64,000 nt of DNA from contig CAZAOK010000007.1 in NCBI GenBank assembly GCA_964486725.1, positions 3,229 to 67,228 on the forward strand. The letters run 5' to 3'. Under the pieces are notes generated by a model that was not told the origin of the DNA, did not search any database, and saw only the letters and a list, made by a program, of their open reading frames with translations. Every line of letters starts with the position of its first letter. Within the stretch, counting starts at the first letter, position 1. Origin of the DNA: M55B154 sp964486725 (GTDB taxonomy: Bacteria; Spirochaetota; UBA4802; UB4802). Below, piece by piece: positions 1-7,997 of this stretch. The translations under genes were made by a program, and so were the position numbers.

Positions 1-2
1 AG

Positions 3-272
3 AGAAACGACACAGAAAAAAACGATGATGTTGACAGGGCATATAGCCAATACCGACGGGGATTCAGTATCTTGACAGAGGCTTTTGATCGATATTACGG
101 TGATCAGAAAACTCCAGATGAAGGTGATATACACGTATTGCGGGAAAAACTTTCCCTTGCAAAAAACGAATTTGCCAGGATCGTAACCGATTTTCCATAT
201 AACCAGTGGGTGGATGATGCTATTGATCGTATTAACAGTATCAACAAATGGTTAGGAAATTACCAGTGCTGA
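3..272 (+). CDS. C-terminal part of an unknown protein (5' end outside window)
   Basis: The reading frame is open from the first bases of the window to a TGA at 270-272, so the gene starts upstream of the window. About 89 residues are visible. They are charged and helical-looking, with a tail of the kind seen at the end of TPR-like or YfiO-like repeat proteins (FARIVTDFPYNQWVDDAIDR). That resemblance is only an inference. Its last 21 bases overlap the end of the convergent nitroreductase gene. An internal TTG at 72 could be mistaken for a start, but the frame continues through it. I do not recognise the family. Confidence 0.6.
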   Translation, partial: RNDTEKNDDVDRAYSQYRRGFSILTEAFDRYYGDQKTPDEGDIHVLREKLSLAKNEFARIVTDFPYNQWVDDAIDRINSINKWLGNYQC

Positions 273-767
273 AAGAGATTTTCTTTCTTTTGATGGCTGT
301 TCGGCAGGGTGTCCCACAGCGATAATTGCTGCGAGTTCAACATCCTGGTTCTTACCCAGTACCTGCTGTACTTCTTCTTTTCTGTTCAGTATTTCACCAA
401 GCCAGACTGCTCCAAGGCCAATGGAGTGAATGGCAAGCAACATGTTTTGTATCGCCGCACCAAGTCCCATCATGTCCTTATCCCTGTTGTAGCCTGAGGG
501 GAGATGATAAAAAACGGCTATACATACCGGTGAATCCTTTATGATTTGTGAATAATGAGTTTTCTGGCTAATCTCATCCAGAATATTTTTATTTCGCAAC
601 ACTTGAAAACGCCATGGCTGATTATTCAGCCCGGATGGCGCCCATCTGCCGGCTTCAAGGATTAAATTTATGCTATCGTCATTAACGTCTGCCTGATCAT
701 ATTTCCGAATGGATCGTCTCTGTACAATAGCGTTAAGAACGGGGTTTTTTTGCATGATATCATCCAT
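252..767 (-). CDS. nitroreductase-family flavoprotein
   Basis: A 171-residue cytoplasmic FMN enzyme of the nitroreductase family, which uses NAD(P)H to reduce nitro compounds, quinones or flavins. The family's N-terminal FMN-phosphate motif is present (QRRSIRKY), followed by the W-A-P-S-G-x-N-x-Q-P-W segment and the C-terminal GHP. It is a short, single-domain member. The physiological substrate cannot be read from the sequence. It is the last gene of a minus-strand operon, starting two bases after the stop of the preceding exported-protein gene (770-1489). Its 3' end overlaps the partial plus-strand gene. Confidence 0.85.
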   Translation of the reverse strand: MDDIMQKNPVLNAIVQRRSIRKYDQADVNDDSINLILEAGRWAPSGLNNQPWRFQVLRNKNILDEISQKTHYSQIIKDSPVCIAVFYHLPSGYNRDKDMMGLGAAIQNMLLAIHSIGLGAVWLGEILNRKEEVQQVLGKNQDVELAAIIAVGHPAEQPSKERKSLSALVIS

Positions 768-769
768 CG

Positions 770-1489
770 TTATTCTGCACCTTTTTCCTGCATGTATTTG
801 TTGAGTTTGTTCTTTTTTTTGTTAAGCCTGGTCAGGTGATCGTCAATAATATTTTCAAAATTCAGTTCTCCGTGAATAATGCTGTAGCGTTCAGATTCCA
901 TTTTACCAAGATCCGTGGTTATTTTAACAGTGCTGGCGGTGTTGGCGTGCTTTTTCGCGATGTTCCAGTAGGGTATAGCCTTCCTGTATAGAGATTCTGC
1001 GATATCAAGGCTCTCGCTGATCTCCTTCGCGTAGTCCCGGTTGTAAAAATATATCTTTTGCTTGTCATACCGGGATGCCAGTCGCATGTAATTTCTCATG
1101 ATGAGCAGGTTTATATGCATGTACATAAGGTTTCGATATTTATAATATTCTTGTGATGTTTCAACTTTGGTAAGAGCTTGTGAAGGATGTCTGAATTTGC
1201 TGTTAAGGGCAGCTTTCATCCTCGCTATATTCATGCGAAGGGAGTTTACATTATAGTATTGTTTCATGCCATATAGCTGGTAATAGTCTTCAAGATAATG
1301 GGGAACGGTTTTATAGTGTTTCCGTACCCTTGGTATATAGTCTGAGAATGGAACGTATTTTTCTTTCTCCCCGTCCTTTTGAAAATACTGGTACTGGTAA
1401 TCCTCTGCTGACAACATGGTAACAGGCAACACCAGTAGAACAAGGGTGAAAATAAAAGCGAATATTTTTTGTAAAATCGAATTACTCAT
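770..1489 (-). CDS. exported helical protein of unknown function
   Basis: 239 residues beginning with a clear Sec signal peptide (hydrophobic segment at about residues 8-27, small residues before position 28). The mature part is rich in Tyr, Lys and Arg and looks all-helical, possibly TPR-like. There is no cysteine after the hydrophobic core, so it is probably periplasmic rather than a lipoprotein. It lies 90 bases after the half-length mntP gene and two bases before the nitroreductase. It resembles the exported protein at 48864-49460 in general design (signal peptide plus basic helical body) but not obviously in sequence. No family recognised. Confidence 0.7.
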   Translation of the reverse strand: MSNSILQKIFAFIFTLVLLVLPVTMLSAEDYQYQYFQKDGEKEKYVPFSDYIPRVRKHYKTVPHYLEDYYQLYGMKQYYNVNSLRMNIARMKAALNSKFRHPSQALTKVETSQEYYKYRNLMYMHINLLIMRNYMRLASRYDKQKIYFYNRDYAKEISESLDIAESLYRKAIPYWNIAKKHANTASTVKITTDLGKMESERYSIIHGELNFENIIDDHLTRLNKKKNKLNKYMQEKGAE

Positions 1490-1580
1490 AAGTTGTTATA
1501 CCAGGAATATGATAGTTGTTTGTTGAAACCTGCAATACTCTTATTGTATCGGAAGAAAAATGGGTGAAATCAAGAATCTT

Positions 1581-1874
1581 TCATCCCAGGTGCTGGATAA
1601 GTATCTTTATACCTATCGAGATTAGAATAATACCACCAGGAATTTCAAAGAGTTTCCCCGGCTTGTTGCCAACCCGGCGTCCAATGGCAACCCCTGCAAT
1701 GGAGAAAACAGCACAGACTATACCGATGATAATGCTGGGATAGATGATGGGTTTGTTGAGAACCCCAAGACTTAATCCCACGGCAAGGGCGTCGATGCTT
1801 GTGGCTATTGACAATACTATCAGGGTGAGGCCCCTCGATGGATCATTTTGGAACCCCCTTTCTCCATGAAGCAT
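1581..1874 (-). pseudogene. half-length MntP-like manganese efflux protein (N-terminal half missing)
   Basis: 97 residues that align with the second half of MntP (about 190 residues, six membrane segments). The SIATSIDALAVGLSLG motif matches the second-repeat motif of E. coli MntP (AIATSLDAMAVGVGLA), and the end (GGIILISIGIKILIQH) matches the MntP C-terminus. Three membrane segments remain. The missing first repeat is not upstream, because that DNA belongs to the J-domain gene, whose TAA overlaps this ATG (TAATG). It is therefore either a 5'-truncated relic or a half-size protein that works as a dimer. The frame is intact and translationally coupled, which favours expression. I mark it as a possible pseudogene and leave the choice open. 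Confidence 0.6.
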
Positions 1875-2701
1875 TAATCATCTTCAAAAAAGAGTTCTAT
1901 GTATTTTTTTAGATATTGGGCATGCTCAAGCTTTATGGATGTTTCGACTGCCCAGCTTGACCTGGGAAACGAGCGTAATGCGTTTTTTAAGTAGTCAATT
2001 GCACGCAATATCTGTACCTGGGCGAACTCTTTTTTGAACCAGCCACGGTTATGCCTGTCATAAAAAACTTCTCTTTGTGCTTCGTGTAAAGATTCGTCTC
2101 CTTTCTTGTACAGGCGAAATGCCTGCACATCGGTGTTGCTTGTATATGAATCGATAATATTGAGGCATTCAGAAGATTTATAAAATGAAAAAAGGACATG
2201 TCTGTAAGTGTCAAAATGTTCCAGGAATTCTTCATCAGCAGTATGCTGTGATAATTTTGTCAGTGCGTGGTAAGATGTCTGTAAAATCTTTACCAGCCTG
2301 TTGAATGTTGATTTGTTGGCCGGTTGCTCTCTGCGGGGAATATTGTACAGCCCGTACTGGAAATACGTGTAGAGCACTTCTTTTGATTTTTCCCTTATTT
2401 CGATAAAGGCAGCGGTCAGTACATTGTCCCGGTATTCTGAATCAAGTCCTTCTTCATCTGCCGGGTGATATGTTTCTTCTTCTGTTCCTCCTACAGTGCC
2501 CTCTTCGAATCGGTGAGTCATTATTGTAGTATAAGCTGTATTCAATTCTGACATAATTTTGTTGGCCCATTCCGATCGATGGGGATTTCTGTCGGGATGA
2601 TACTTGAAAGCCAGCTGTCTGAAAGAACGTGAGATCTCATCATCGGTGGCATTCTCGGTTAGTTCCAGTATTGTGTAGCATTTTTCCAGTTCCATTAACA
2701 T
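1874..2701 (-). CDS. J-domain (DnaJ-like) protein
   Basis: 275 residues. The first 65 form a J domain with the HPD motif that stimulates Hsp70 ATPase (FKYHPDRNPH). There is no Gly/Phe region or zinc domain, so it is a class C J protein rather than DnaJ. The rest is helical and unrecognised. In the transcript a GGAG lies 4 bases before the first ATG (2701) and 10 bases before a second in-frame ATG (2695); either could be used. It heads a minus-strand operon that continues into the half mntP, an exported protein and the nitroreductase, and is divergent from lexA. The Hsp70 partner is not in the window. Confidence 0.75.
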   Translation of the reverse strand: MLMELEKCYTILELTENATDDEISRSFRQLAFKYHPDRNPHRSEWANKIMSELNTAYTTIMTHRFEEGTVGGTEEETYHPADEEGLDSEYRDNVLTAAFIEIREKSKEVLYTYFQYGLYNIPRREQPANKSTFNRLVKILQTSYHALTKLSQHTADEEFLEHFDTYRHVLFSFYKSSECLNIIDSYTSNTDVQAFRLYKKGDESLHEAQREVFYDRHNRGWFKKEFAQVQILRAIDYLKNALRSFPRSSWAVETSIKLEHAQYLKKYIELFFEDD

Positions 2702-2727
2702 CAGGCTCCATGAATATGATATATGAG

Positions 2728-2756
2728 ATGTAACCCATGCATGCGTAAAATTTCAA
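2728..2756 (-). promoter_or_regulatory. candidate promoter for the J-domain operon
   Basis: Read on the minus strand: TTGAAA, a 17-base spacer, then TTACAT, ending 27 bases before the first J-domain start codon. This is a moderate sigma-70-type match. Confidence 0.35.
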
Positions 2757-2839
2757 GTTAATAATGATGAATGTGAAAGAATTGACAGAAGAAAGGTTAT
2801 ATATAATCTATAGTTTGAGCAGGAAGAATGGTTTTTTTC

Positions 2840-2868
2840 TTGACACTATACGCAAGTATGCTTATACT
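2840..2868 (+). promoter_or_regulatory. strong sigma-70 promoter of lexA
   Basis: TTGACA at 2840-2845, a 17-base spacer and TATACT at 2863-2868, about 70 bases upstream of the lexA start. This is one of the best promoter matches in the window. Confidence 0.7.
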
Positions 2869-2869
2869 T
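2854..2869. promoter_or_regulatory. palindrome over the lexA -10 box, candidate LexA operator
   Basis: AAGTAT-N4-ATACTT is a perfect inverted repeat covering the -10 box of the lexA promoter. This is where an autoregulating LexA would be expected to bind. It is not one of the well-known SOS boxes, so the assignment is an inference from position and symmetry. Confidence 0.4.
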
Positions 2870-2937
2870 TGTTAAGTTTTGCGCTCGTATTCCGATAATT
2901 AGTATATTATATATTGAATTCCTCACTGGAGATTAAA

Positions 2938-3546
2938 ATGGTCAAGAAACTTACTAACAAGCAGGAACTTATATTTGATTATATAAAAAATTCCATCAGG
3001 GATTCGGGGTTTCCTCCAACAGTCAGGGAAATAGGCGAGTGTTTCGAGATTACTGTTAAAGGGGCATATGACCACCTGAAGGCTATTGAAAAAAAAGGAT
3101 ATATACGATGTGGCCAGAACAAATCGAGAGCCATTGAAATCCTTATTCATCATGATGATGAACAAAATTACGATACTATTGCTATTCCCATCGTTGGCGG
3201 CATAGCTGCCGGGACGCCCATCGTGGCAGAAGAAAACATTGAAGAGTATATGAGTTTTCCGAAAAATGCTTTTTCAACAGGAGTTCATTTTGGTCTTCGG
3301 GTTCGTGGTGACTCAATGGTGGATGCGGGCATATTTGATGGGGATCTTGCCGTAATCCATCAGCAGCCGGTTGCCAACAATGGAGATATTGTAGCTGCCC
3401 TGGTAGAAGATGAAGCCACACTGAAGATATTCAGAAAAGAAGCAGATCATGTTGCTTTAATACCTGCCAACAACATGTATCAACCGATTATAGTGGATTC
3501 AGTAGATATACTGGGAAAACTTGCTGCCGTATTCAGGAAGTACTGA
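2938..3546 (+). CDS. lexA: LexA SOS repressor
   Basis: 202 residues. The N-terminal winged helix-turn-helix (about 1-65) contains FPPTVREIGE and TVKGAYDHLKAIEKKGYI, very like Leptospira LexA. The C-terminal S24 peptidase-like domain has the Ala91-Gly92 cleavage site (GGIAAGTP), Ser126 (RGDSM) and Lys163 (ATLKIF). LexA represses DNA-damage genes and cleaves itself when RecA filaments form. I chose the ATG at 2938 because GGAG precedes it by 7 bases and the protein then begins MVKKLTNKQ, the normal LexA start. A TTG eight codons upstream has no support. It has its own promoter with a palindrome over the -10 and is divergent from the J-domain operon. Confidence 0.95.
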   Translation: MVKKLTNKQELIFDYIKNSIRDSGFPPTVREIGECFEITVKGAYDHLKAIEKKGYIRCGQNKSRAIEILIHHDDEQNYDTIAIPIVGGIAAGTPIVAEENIEEYMSFPKNAFSTGVHFGLRVRGDSMVDAGIFDGDLAVIHQQPVANNGDIVAALVEDEATLKIFRKEADHVALIPANNMYQPIIVDSVDILGKLAAVFRKY

Positions 3547-3621
3547 TATCACTTAATTTCTTCTTTACTTTTCCATCTCCCTGTATATAAGTAAAAAAAT
3601 ATATTTGCAGGGAGAAAGATC

Positions 3622-4848
3622 ATGAAAATTACATCCATAGAATTGTATCATGTATCTGTCCCGCTTGAACATACTTTTTGGCCCACCTGGATACCAGGTT
3701 ATCCGCAAACTCATAATAATTTTACATTGATCAAAATCGGCACTGACGAAGGGATAGAAGGATATTCTGCGGGTACCGCTATGGGCAGGGAGCGGGAAGG
3801 ACTGGGTGATCTTCTGGGGGGATACCTGCTTGGCAGTGACCCCACTGATATTGACAGAATACAGAGCCTGTTGAAACAGGCAGGATATCTTGGCTGGAGA
3901 AATTTCTGGATTGAACCGGCCTGCTGGGACATCCTTGGAAAAAAAGAAGGGAAACCTGTTTATGAATTACTTGGTGGGAGGGCTCGACCAGTAGAGGTAT
4001 ACTGTTCAACCGGCGAGATGCATACACCTGAAAAACGCGCGGAAGAATTGAAACAGATGCAGGAAAAGGGGTTTAGAACTGCCAAGTTACGGGTAAAGAA
4101 CGCTACTTTAAAAGAAGATATCAGGCAGATACGTGAAACCAGGAAACGGGTTGGCAAAGACCTGGTAATTGGGGTGGACGCGAACCAGGGATGGCTTGTA
4201 AGTATAATTGACAGGGTGCCCGCCTGGGATTTGAAAAGGGCGACCGATTTTGCAAAAGCCTGTTATGATAATAAAATTGAATGGATCGAGGAGCCGCTGG
4301 ACTCGCGTGATTATGATGGGAACGCGAAGCTTAAAAAAGCATCAAAAGTAAAGATCTCCGGGGCAGAATTAAATTATGGCTGGGACGAGATAAAGATTAT
4401 GTTTGAAAAGGACTGCTTTGATGTGTATCAACCAGATGCCACATTTGCTGGAGGCATAGCACAGGTGAAACAGGTTATTGATACATGTAAGAAGAAGAAA
4501 CGGTTTTTTTCACCACATACATGGACAAACGGCATCGGGTTTTATATAAACTGGAATATGGTACTGGCTGATTCAAATAATACGCTGCCACTTGAATATC
4601 CTTACGAGCCGCCCTCATGGGTGCCACAATACCGGGAAGGCATTATTGAGCCGATAATTCCTGATGAAAATGCAGTCATACATCCTTTCACGCGCCCGGG
4701 GCTGGGTTTCGAAATTGATAAAAAGCTGTTACGGAAATATGGAAAAAGGTTTTTCAAAATGACTGAACTTGGACTGAAATTCAAGGTGATCAGGGAGAAG
4801 GGTATCAAGGAAGCCCTTGAATTAAAGAAGAGAAAAGAATCGAATTGA
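3622..4848 (+). CDS. enolase-superfamily enzyme (mandelate racemase/muconate lactonizing subgroup)
   Basis: 408 residues. It has an N-terminal capping domain (about 1-120) and a TIM barrel. Visible active-site elements are K155-x-R157 on the second strand (AKLRVK), metal ligands D186 (GVDAN), E223/E224 (WIEEP) and E249 (GAEL), and H299 (SPHTWTNG), the general-base position of the mandelate-racemase group. These enzymes abstract a proton alpha to a carboxylate; likely substrates are sugar acids, but the substrate cannot be named. GGGAG precedes the ATG. No sugar-acid operon surrounds it, since lexA lies upstream and carbonic anhydrase downstream, so context does not help. Confidence 0.85.
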   Translation: MKITSIELYHVSVPLEHTFWPTWIPGYPQTHNNFTLIKIGTDEGIEGYSAGTAMGREREGLGDLLGGYLLGSDPTDIDRIQSLLKQAGYLGWRNFWIEPACWDILGKKEGKPVYELLGGRARPVEVYCSTGEMHTPEKRAEELKQMQEKGFRTAKLRVKNATLKEDIRQIRETRKRVGKDLVIGVDANQGWLVSIIDRVPAWDLKRATDFAKACYDNKIEWIEEPLDSRDYDGNAKLKKASKVKISGAELNYGWDEIKIMFEKDCFDVYQPDATFAGGIAQVKQVIDTCKKKKRFFSPHTWTNGIGFYINWNMVLADSNNTLPLEYPYEPPSWVPQYREGIIEPIIPDENAVIHPFTRPGLGFEIDKKLLRKYGKRFFKMTELGLKFKVIREKGIKEALELKKRKESN

Positions 4849-4855
4849 TTTACAC

Positions 4856-4884
4856 TTGACAACCCGTTATCCAGTAAAGATAGA
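4856..4884 (+). promoter_or_regulatory. candidate promoter for the gamma carbonic anhydrase gene
   Basis: TTGACA at 4856-4861, a 17-base spacer, then GATAGA at 4879-4884, about 50 bases before the cam start. The -35 is perfect and the -10 moderate. Confidence 0.5.
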
Positions 4885-4935
4885 GATATACATACATATA
4901 TTTGCATTATTTATCCATAAGAGGAGGACGGGCTA

Positions 4936-5556
4936 ATGATCCATGAAAATGTAATTACTGACTTTTCGCGGGAAGAGTGTCAGCCGCAGATAGATGATAC
5001 GGCATATATACACCCACTTGCCGCGGTGATAGGAAACGCGATAATCGGCAAACGGGTAATGGTTTCGCCATTCGCTTCCGTGCGTGGTGACGAAGGGCAG
5101 CCACTGTGTGTATCAGACGAGGCGAACGTGCAGGACGGGGTTATTATACACGCACTTGAAACTGAACAGGATGGAAAACCGATAGAAAAAAACATGGTTG
5201 AAGTTGATGGCAAAAAATACGCGGTATACGTTGGCAAACGGGTATCACTGGCCCACCAGGTGCAGATTCACGGCCCTTCTTTAGTTGGTGATGATACTTT
5301 TGTTGGTATGCAGTCGCTGGTGTTTAAGTCAAGTGTTGGCCGCGGTTGTGTGATTGAACCCGGTTGTATCGTTATGGGTGTGCGTGTTGCTGATGGGAGA
5401 TACGTGCCGGCAGGTACGGTGCTTAAATCCCAAAAGGATGCTGATAGTCTGCCTGAAATTACACCGGATTATGCGTTTAAGGATCTAAATAAAGGGGTTG
5501 TGCATGTCAATACCCATCTTGCTGACGGGTATAATAAAAAGGGAATTAAGGAATAA
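4936..5556 (+). CDS. cam: Cam-type gamma carbonic anhydrase
   Basis: 206 residues forming a left-handed beta-helix with a C-terminal helix, closely resembling Methanosarcina thermophila Cam. It interconverts CO2 and bicarbonate. The three metal-binding histidines are visible at H72 (IIHALE), H107 (SLAHQ) and H112 (QIHGP). Both acidic residues typical of active Cam are kept: E53 in the RGDEGQP loop (Glu62 of Cam) and E75 (proton-shuttle Glu84). These are missing from the CamH/YrdA subgroup. There is no signal peptide, so the enzyme is cytoplasmic, unlike secreted archaeal Cam. GAGGAGG lies 8-14 bases before the ATG. It has its own promoter and is followed by an intrinsic terminator, so it is monocistronic. 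Confidence 0.9.
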   Translation: MIHENVITDFSREECQPQIDDTAYIHPLAAVIGNAIIGKRVMVSPFASVRGDEGQPLCVSDEANVQDGVIIHALETEQDGKPIEKNMVEVDGKKYAVYVGKRVSLAHQVQIHGPSLVGDDTFVGMQSLVFKSSVGRGCVIEPGCIVMGVRVADGRYVPAGTVLKSQKDADSLPEITPDYAFKDLNKGVVHVNTHLADGYNKKGIKE

Positions 5557-5560
5557 TGTT

Positions 5561-5591
5561 AAAAGCAAGGGGCTTCTACCCCTTGTTTTTT
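5561..5591 (+). terminator. intrinsic terminator after cam
   Basis: A 7-bp stem CAAGGGG/CCCCTTG (5566-5572 with 5579-5585) with a 6-base loop, flanked by A4 upstream and T6 downstream. Confidence 0.85.
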
Positions 5592-5997
5592 AACCACCGT
5601 AGCATTATATTCCTCATTATTTCAAAATATGTATATCAAGCATTTATTATTCTTGACATAAATTACTATTTGGTATATTTAAATTTATAAAATACAGTTA
5701 TTTCATATATAAATATATCAGGTGGTGACTGTCGAAGGTATTGGTCAGCGGTAATACTCGTTATAATAATCAACCTCTTTGAATCTATTCCTCAACGAGT
5801 ATAGTACAGCATTATTGAGACATAAGGTTTAAGGCTTCTTGTGGTATGAATTGAAATTCATGTTGATAGTTCTTTGCTGAGTGTTTGCATGTTGATTAAG
5901 ATATGCAACATTTAAAAAATAACTAGTAATCTTCGTATTATTATAAATTTGCAGTTGGTGTTGCATATATGAGTATCTTTTGGGTGGGGATTTGCTA
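5592..5997. other. A+T-rich intergenic region with a possible structured leader
   Basis: About 400 bases without a gene. It holds a TTGACA at 5653-5658 with TATATT/TATTTA 15-17 bases downstream. A hairpin-forming pair follows: ATACTCGTT at 5754-5762 with AACGAGTAT at 5794-5802. Part of it (AAATATATCAGGTGGTGACTGTC-type sequence near 5710) resembles the region near 8028 upstream of the second TM2 gene, suggesting that both were duplicated with their control regions. Confidence 0.4.
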
Positions 5998-6426
5998 TTG
6001 ATTTTTAAAATTATTAAGTCTTTTGTTGGATTATTTTTTGTGATTTTTATTTTGACGGGTTGTATCAACCAATCAACAGAAAATAAGAAACCCTTTAGTT
6101 GTAAGAATATGAATAAGTCAATATATGATTTGGTTAGGTATTATAAAGATTTAGGATATAAAGTTAGTTTTAGTGAAAATAGTTATAGTTATATTGGTGC
6201 TATTCATGGAGGTTGGTTGAAATTAAATGATCAAGTATTAGAAATTTATAAATTTGATTGTAATAATAAAAAATCTTTCAAAACCTTAAAAAATTCATAT
6301 AACAGTGGGGAAATCTGGTTTTTAATAGATTGGCCTTGTACTGTGAATGGTTCTTTTGTGTTAACAGATTATGGAGAAATAAATAATATAGACCAAATTA
6401 TAGATGAATTTAAAAACTTTAAATAG
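5998..6426 (+). CDS. small lipoprotein of unknown function
   Basis: About 142 residues. An N-terminal hydrophobic segment ends in a lipobox (FILTGC), so the cysteine near residue 22 should be lipidated and the protein anchored to a membrane. I chose the TTG at 5998 because GGTGGGGA lies 7 bases upstream; a TTG at 5980 would place that ribosome site inside the gene. The mature part has the look of a compact globular domain with a Trp-rich end. Codon use is very A+T-rich compared with lexA or cam, as for the whole islet that follows. No family recognised. Confidence 0.65.
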   Translation: MIFKIIKSFVGLFFVIFILTGCINQSTENKKPFSCKNMNKSIYDLVRYYKDLGYKVSFSENSYSYIGAIHGGWLKLNDQVLEIYKFDCNNKKSFKTLKNSYNSGEIWFLIDWPCTVNGSFVLTDYGEINNIDQIIDEFKNFK

Positions 6427-6570
6427 GATAGTCTGTAAGATTAATGATACATGTAATATGTAGATTTTTAAGTAATCAAATAATTCTTAAAAATTTAGGG
6501 AGTTTGATGATTCGGGGCCAGAACAATTGGATTTTTTTTATCTTTTTAAAATAATAAATTGGAGGATTTT

Positions 6571-7554
6571 ATGAAATCGACAGGAATAGCATATTTGCTT
6601 TGGCTTTTAGGCATATTTGGGTGGCTTGGGTTTCACCGGTTTTATATTGGGAAAATCGGTACAGGTCTTATCTGGATGTTTACTGGTGGATTATTTGGTT
6701 TGGGTGCATTGATAGATTTATTTATACTAGGTGGGCAAGTTGAACAATATAATACGAATGTACAGTTGAAGACAATTCGCACTTCAACTGAATCGACTAC
6801 TAAACTAGGTGAATCAAAAATGAAAGCAGAAGGCGGAGGGTTCAATTTTGCACAATTTATTGATGATTCCCAAAACACTTTAACAAACCCAAAGGAATTC
6901 TTTGCGTCAATGGCAAAAGAAGGTGGTTTTGGTGAACCAATTATCAAAGCTTTAATTTACGGTCTTGTTGCAGGTTTAATCACGTTTATCTGGGGAATCA
7001 TAGGTCTTTCCGCAGTTGGTGGATTTGGTGCAATGTTCGGTGGCGCTGTTGGCATCATGGCAATTGTTGGTGGACTGATCTTTGCACTTATTGGTCTTTT
7101 CATTGGCGGACTTATCATGCTGATAATATCTGCAATCTGCGGTGGAAATACCAGTTACGAAGCAAACGTTCGTGTAACTGCGGCACTGATGGTAATGTCT
7201 CCAGTACAGGCTCTTCTTGGTTTTACCGGTGGCATTAACTTTTATCTTGGCGCAATCGTTGGCCTGGCAGTATCTTTGTACGGACTCTGGCTGCTGTATA
7301 ACGCATTAACAGCATCCCTCCAGGCTAAAGAAGGTGCATCAAAAGTTGTTACAATTATACTTGCGGTTCTTGTTGTTCTTATGACCATTACCTCTTTCAC
7401 CACTTACAAGGCAGCATCATCTTTTGGTGACAAGTACCAGAAAGACGCTGAAAAGCTGATACAGGATGCCATGAAGGATAATCCGGAAGGAATGAAAGCA
7501 CTTGAGCAGTTCAAAAAAGCTGCTGAAGAAGAGATGGAAAAGCAGGAACAGTAA
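6571..7554 (+). CDS. TM2-Yip1 fusion membrane protein
   Basis: About 327 residues. Residues 1-60 form a TM2 domain: two membrane helices with the family motif around WLGFHRFYIGKIGTG. A hydrophilic linker (about 60-120) follows, then a Yip1-like domain of about five membrane segments and a charged C-terminal helix. Start at 6571 with GGAGG 6 bases upstream. Residues 1-88 are nearly identical to the stand-alone TM2 protein at 8343-8615, and the rest to the stand-alone Yip1 protein at 13682-14401. The junction falls at the shared A-E residues, so this gene looks like a recent fusion (or the parent of a fission). Yip1-family proteins shape or organise membranes; the bacterial role is unknown. A long hairpin follows. 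Confidence 0.8.
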   Translation: MKSTGIAYLLWLLGIFGWLGFHRFYIGKIGTGLIWMFTGGLFGLGALIDLFILGGQVEQYNTNVQLKTIRTSTESTTKLGESKMKAEGGGFNFAQFIDDSQNTLTNPKEFFASMAKEGGFGEPIIKALIYGLVAGLITFIWGIIGLSAVGGFGAMFGGAVGIMAIVGGLIFALIGLFIGGLIMLIISAICGGNTSYEANVRVTAALMVMSPVQALLGFTGGINFYLGAIVGLAVSLYGLWLLYNALTASLQAKEGASKVVTIILAVLVVLMTITSFTTYKAASSFGDKYQKDAEKLIQDAMKDNPEGMKALEQFKKAAEEEMEKQEQ

Positions 7555-7562
7555 TTGTAATA

Positions 7563-7615
7563 TTACACCAGAACAAGGTGTTTAAGCGGTGTTTAAGCCC
7601 CTTGTTCTGGTGTAA
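7563..7615 (+). terminator. 16-bp perfect hairpin after the TM2-Yip1 gene
   Basis: TTACACCAGAACAAGG at 7563-7578 pairs perfectly with 7600-7615 around a 21-base loop. The T-tract comes only 10 bases later (CCCCCTTTTT), so termination is likely but not canonical. Confidence 0.6.
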
Positions 7616-7812
7616 GGAAGCCCCCTTTTTATCCTGTACTATTGTTTGCATTTTATTGCATGTTTTTTCAAGTTTTCATCTTTGTCGTTTCAGTGAAAAT
7701 AATTTTCTTCCTTCCTTAAGAATGAAAGTGAATTAATTTTCGGGTAAAATGTACTATTATTATCAGATGGACCGTTATACATCGTCCGCAAAACTGAGAA
7801 GGAGAATGTATA

Positions 7813-7911
7813 ATGGCTATGTCAGGTGAAAAGAAAAATAAATATACCAATGAATCTATGGAGGCATCTGACTATCTGAATCAGCCTGTGCAAATTCGTG
7901 AGGCGGCATGA
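7813..7911 (+). CDS. possible small protein, 32 residues
   Basis: ATG preceded by AAGGAGAA at a good distance, encoding a hydrophilic peptide that starts MAMSGEKKNKYTNESMEAS and ends REAA. The ribosome site is better than chance for such a short frame. It could be a genuine small protein, a leader peptide, or the 5' stub of a lost gene. No homology can be claimed. Confidence 0.3.
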   Translation: MAMSGEKKNKYTNESMEASDYLNQPVQIREAA

Positions 7912-7968
7912 TTACCCGAAATATAAATCACTCCCTTAAGAATCAAAAATTTTATACATGTATTTATC

Positions 7969-7997
7969 TTGACAAAGAAATTGATGATCTTTATATT
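7969..7997 (+). promoter_or_regulatory. strong promoter upstream of the second TM2 gene
   Basis: TTGACA at 7969-7974, a 17-base spacer and TATATT at 7992-7997. It lies about 345 bases before the TM2 start, so a long 5' leader would be transcribed. Confidence 0.55.
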
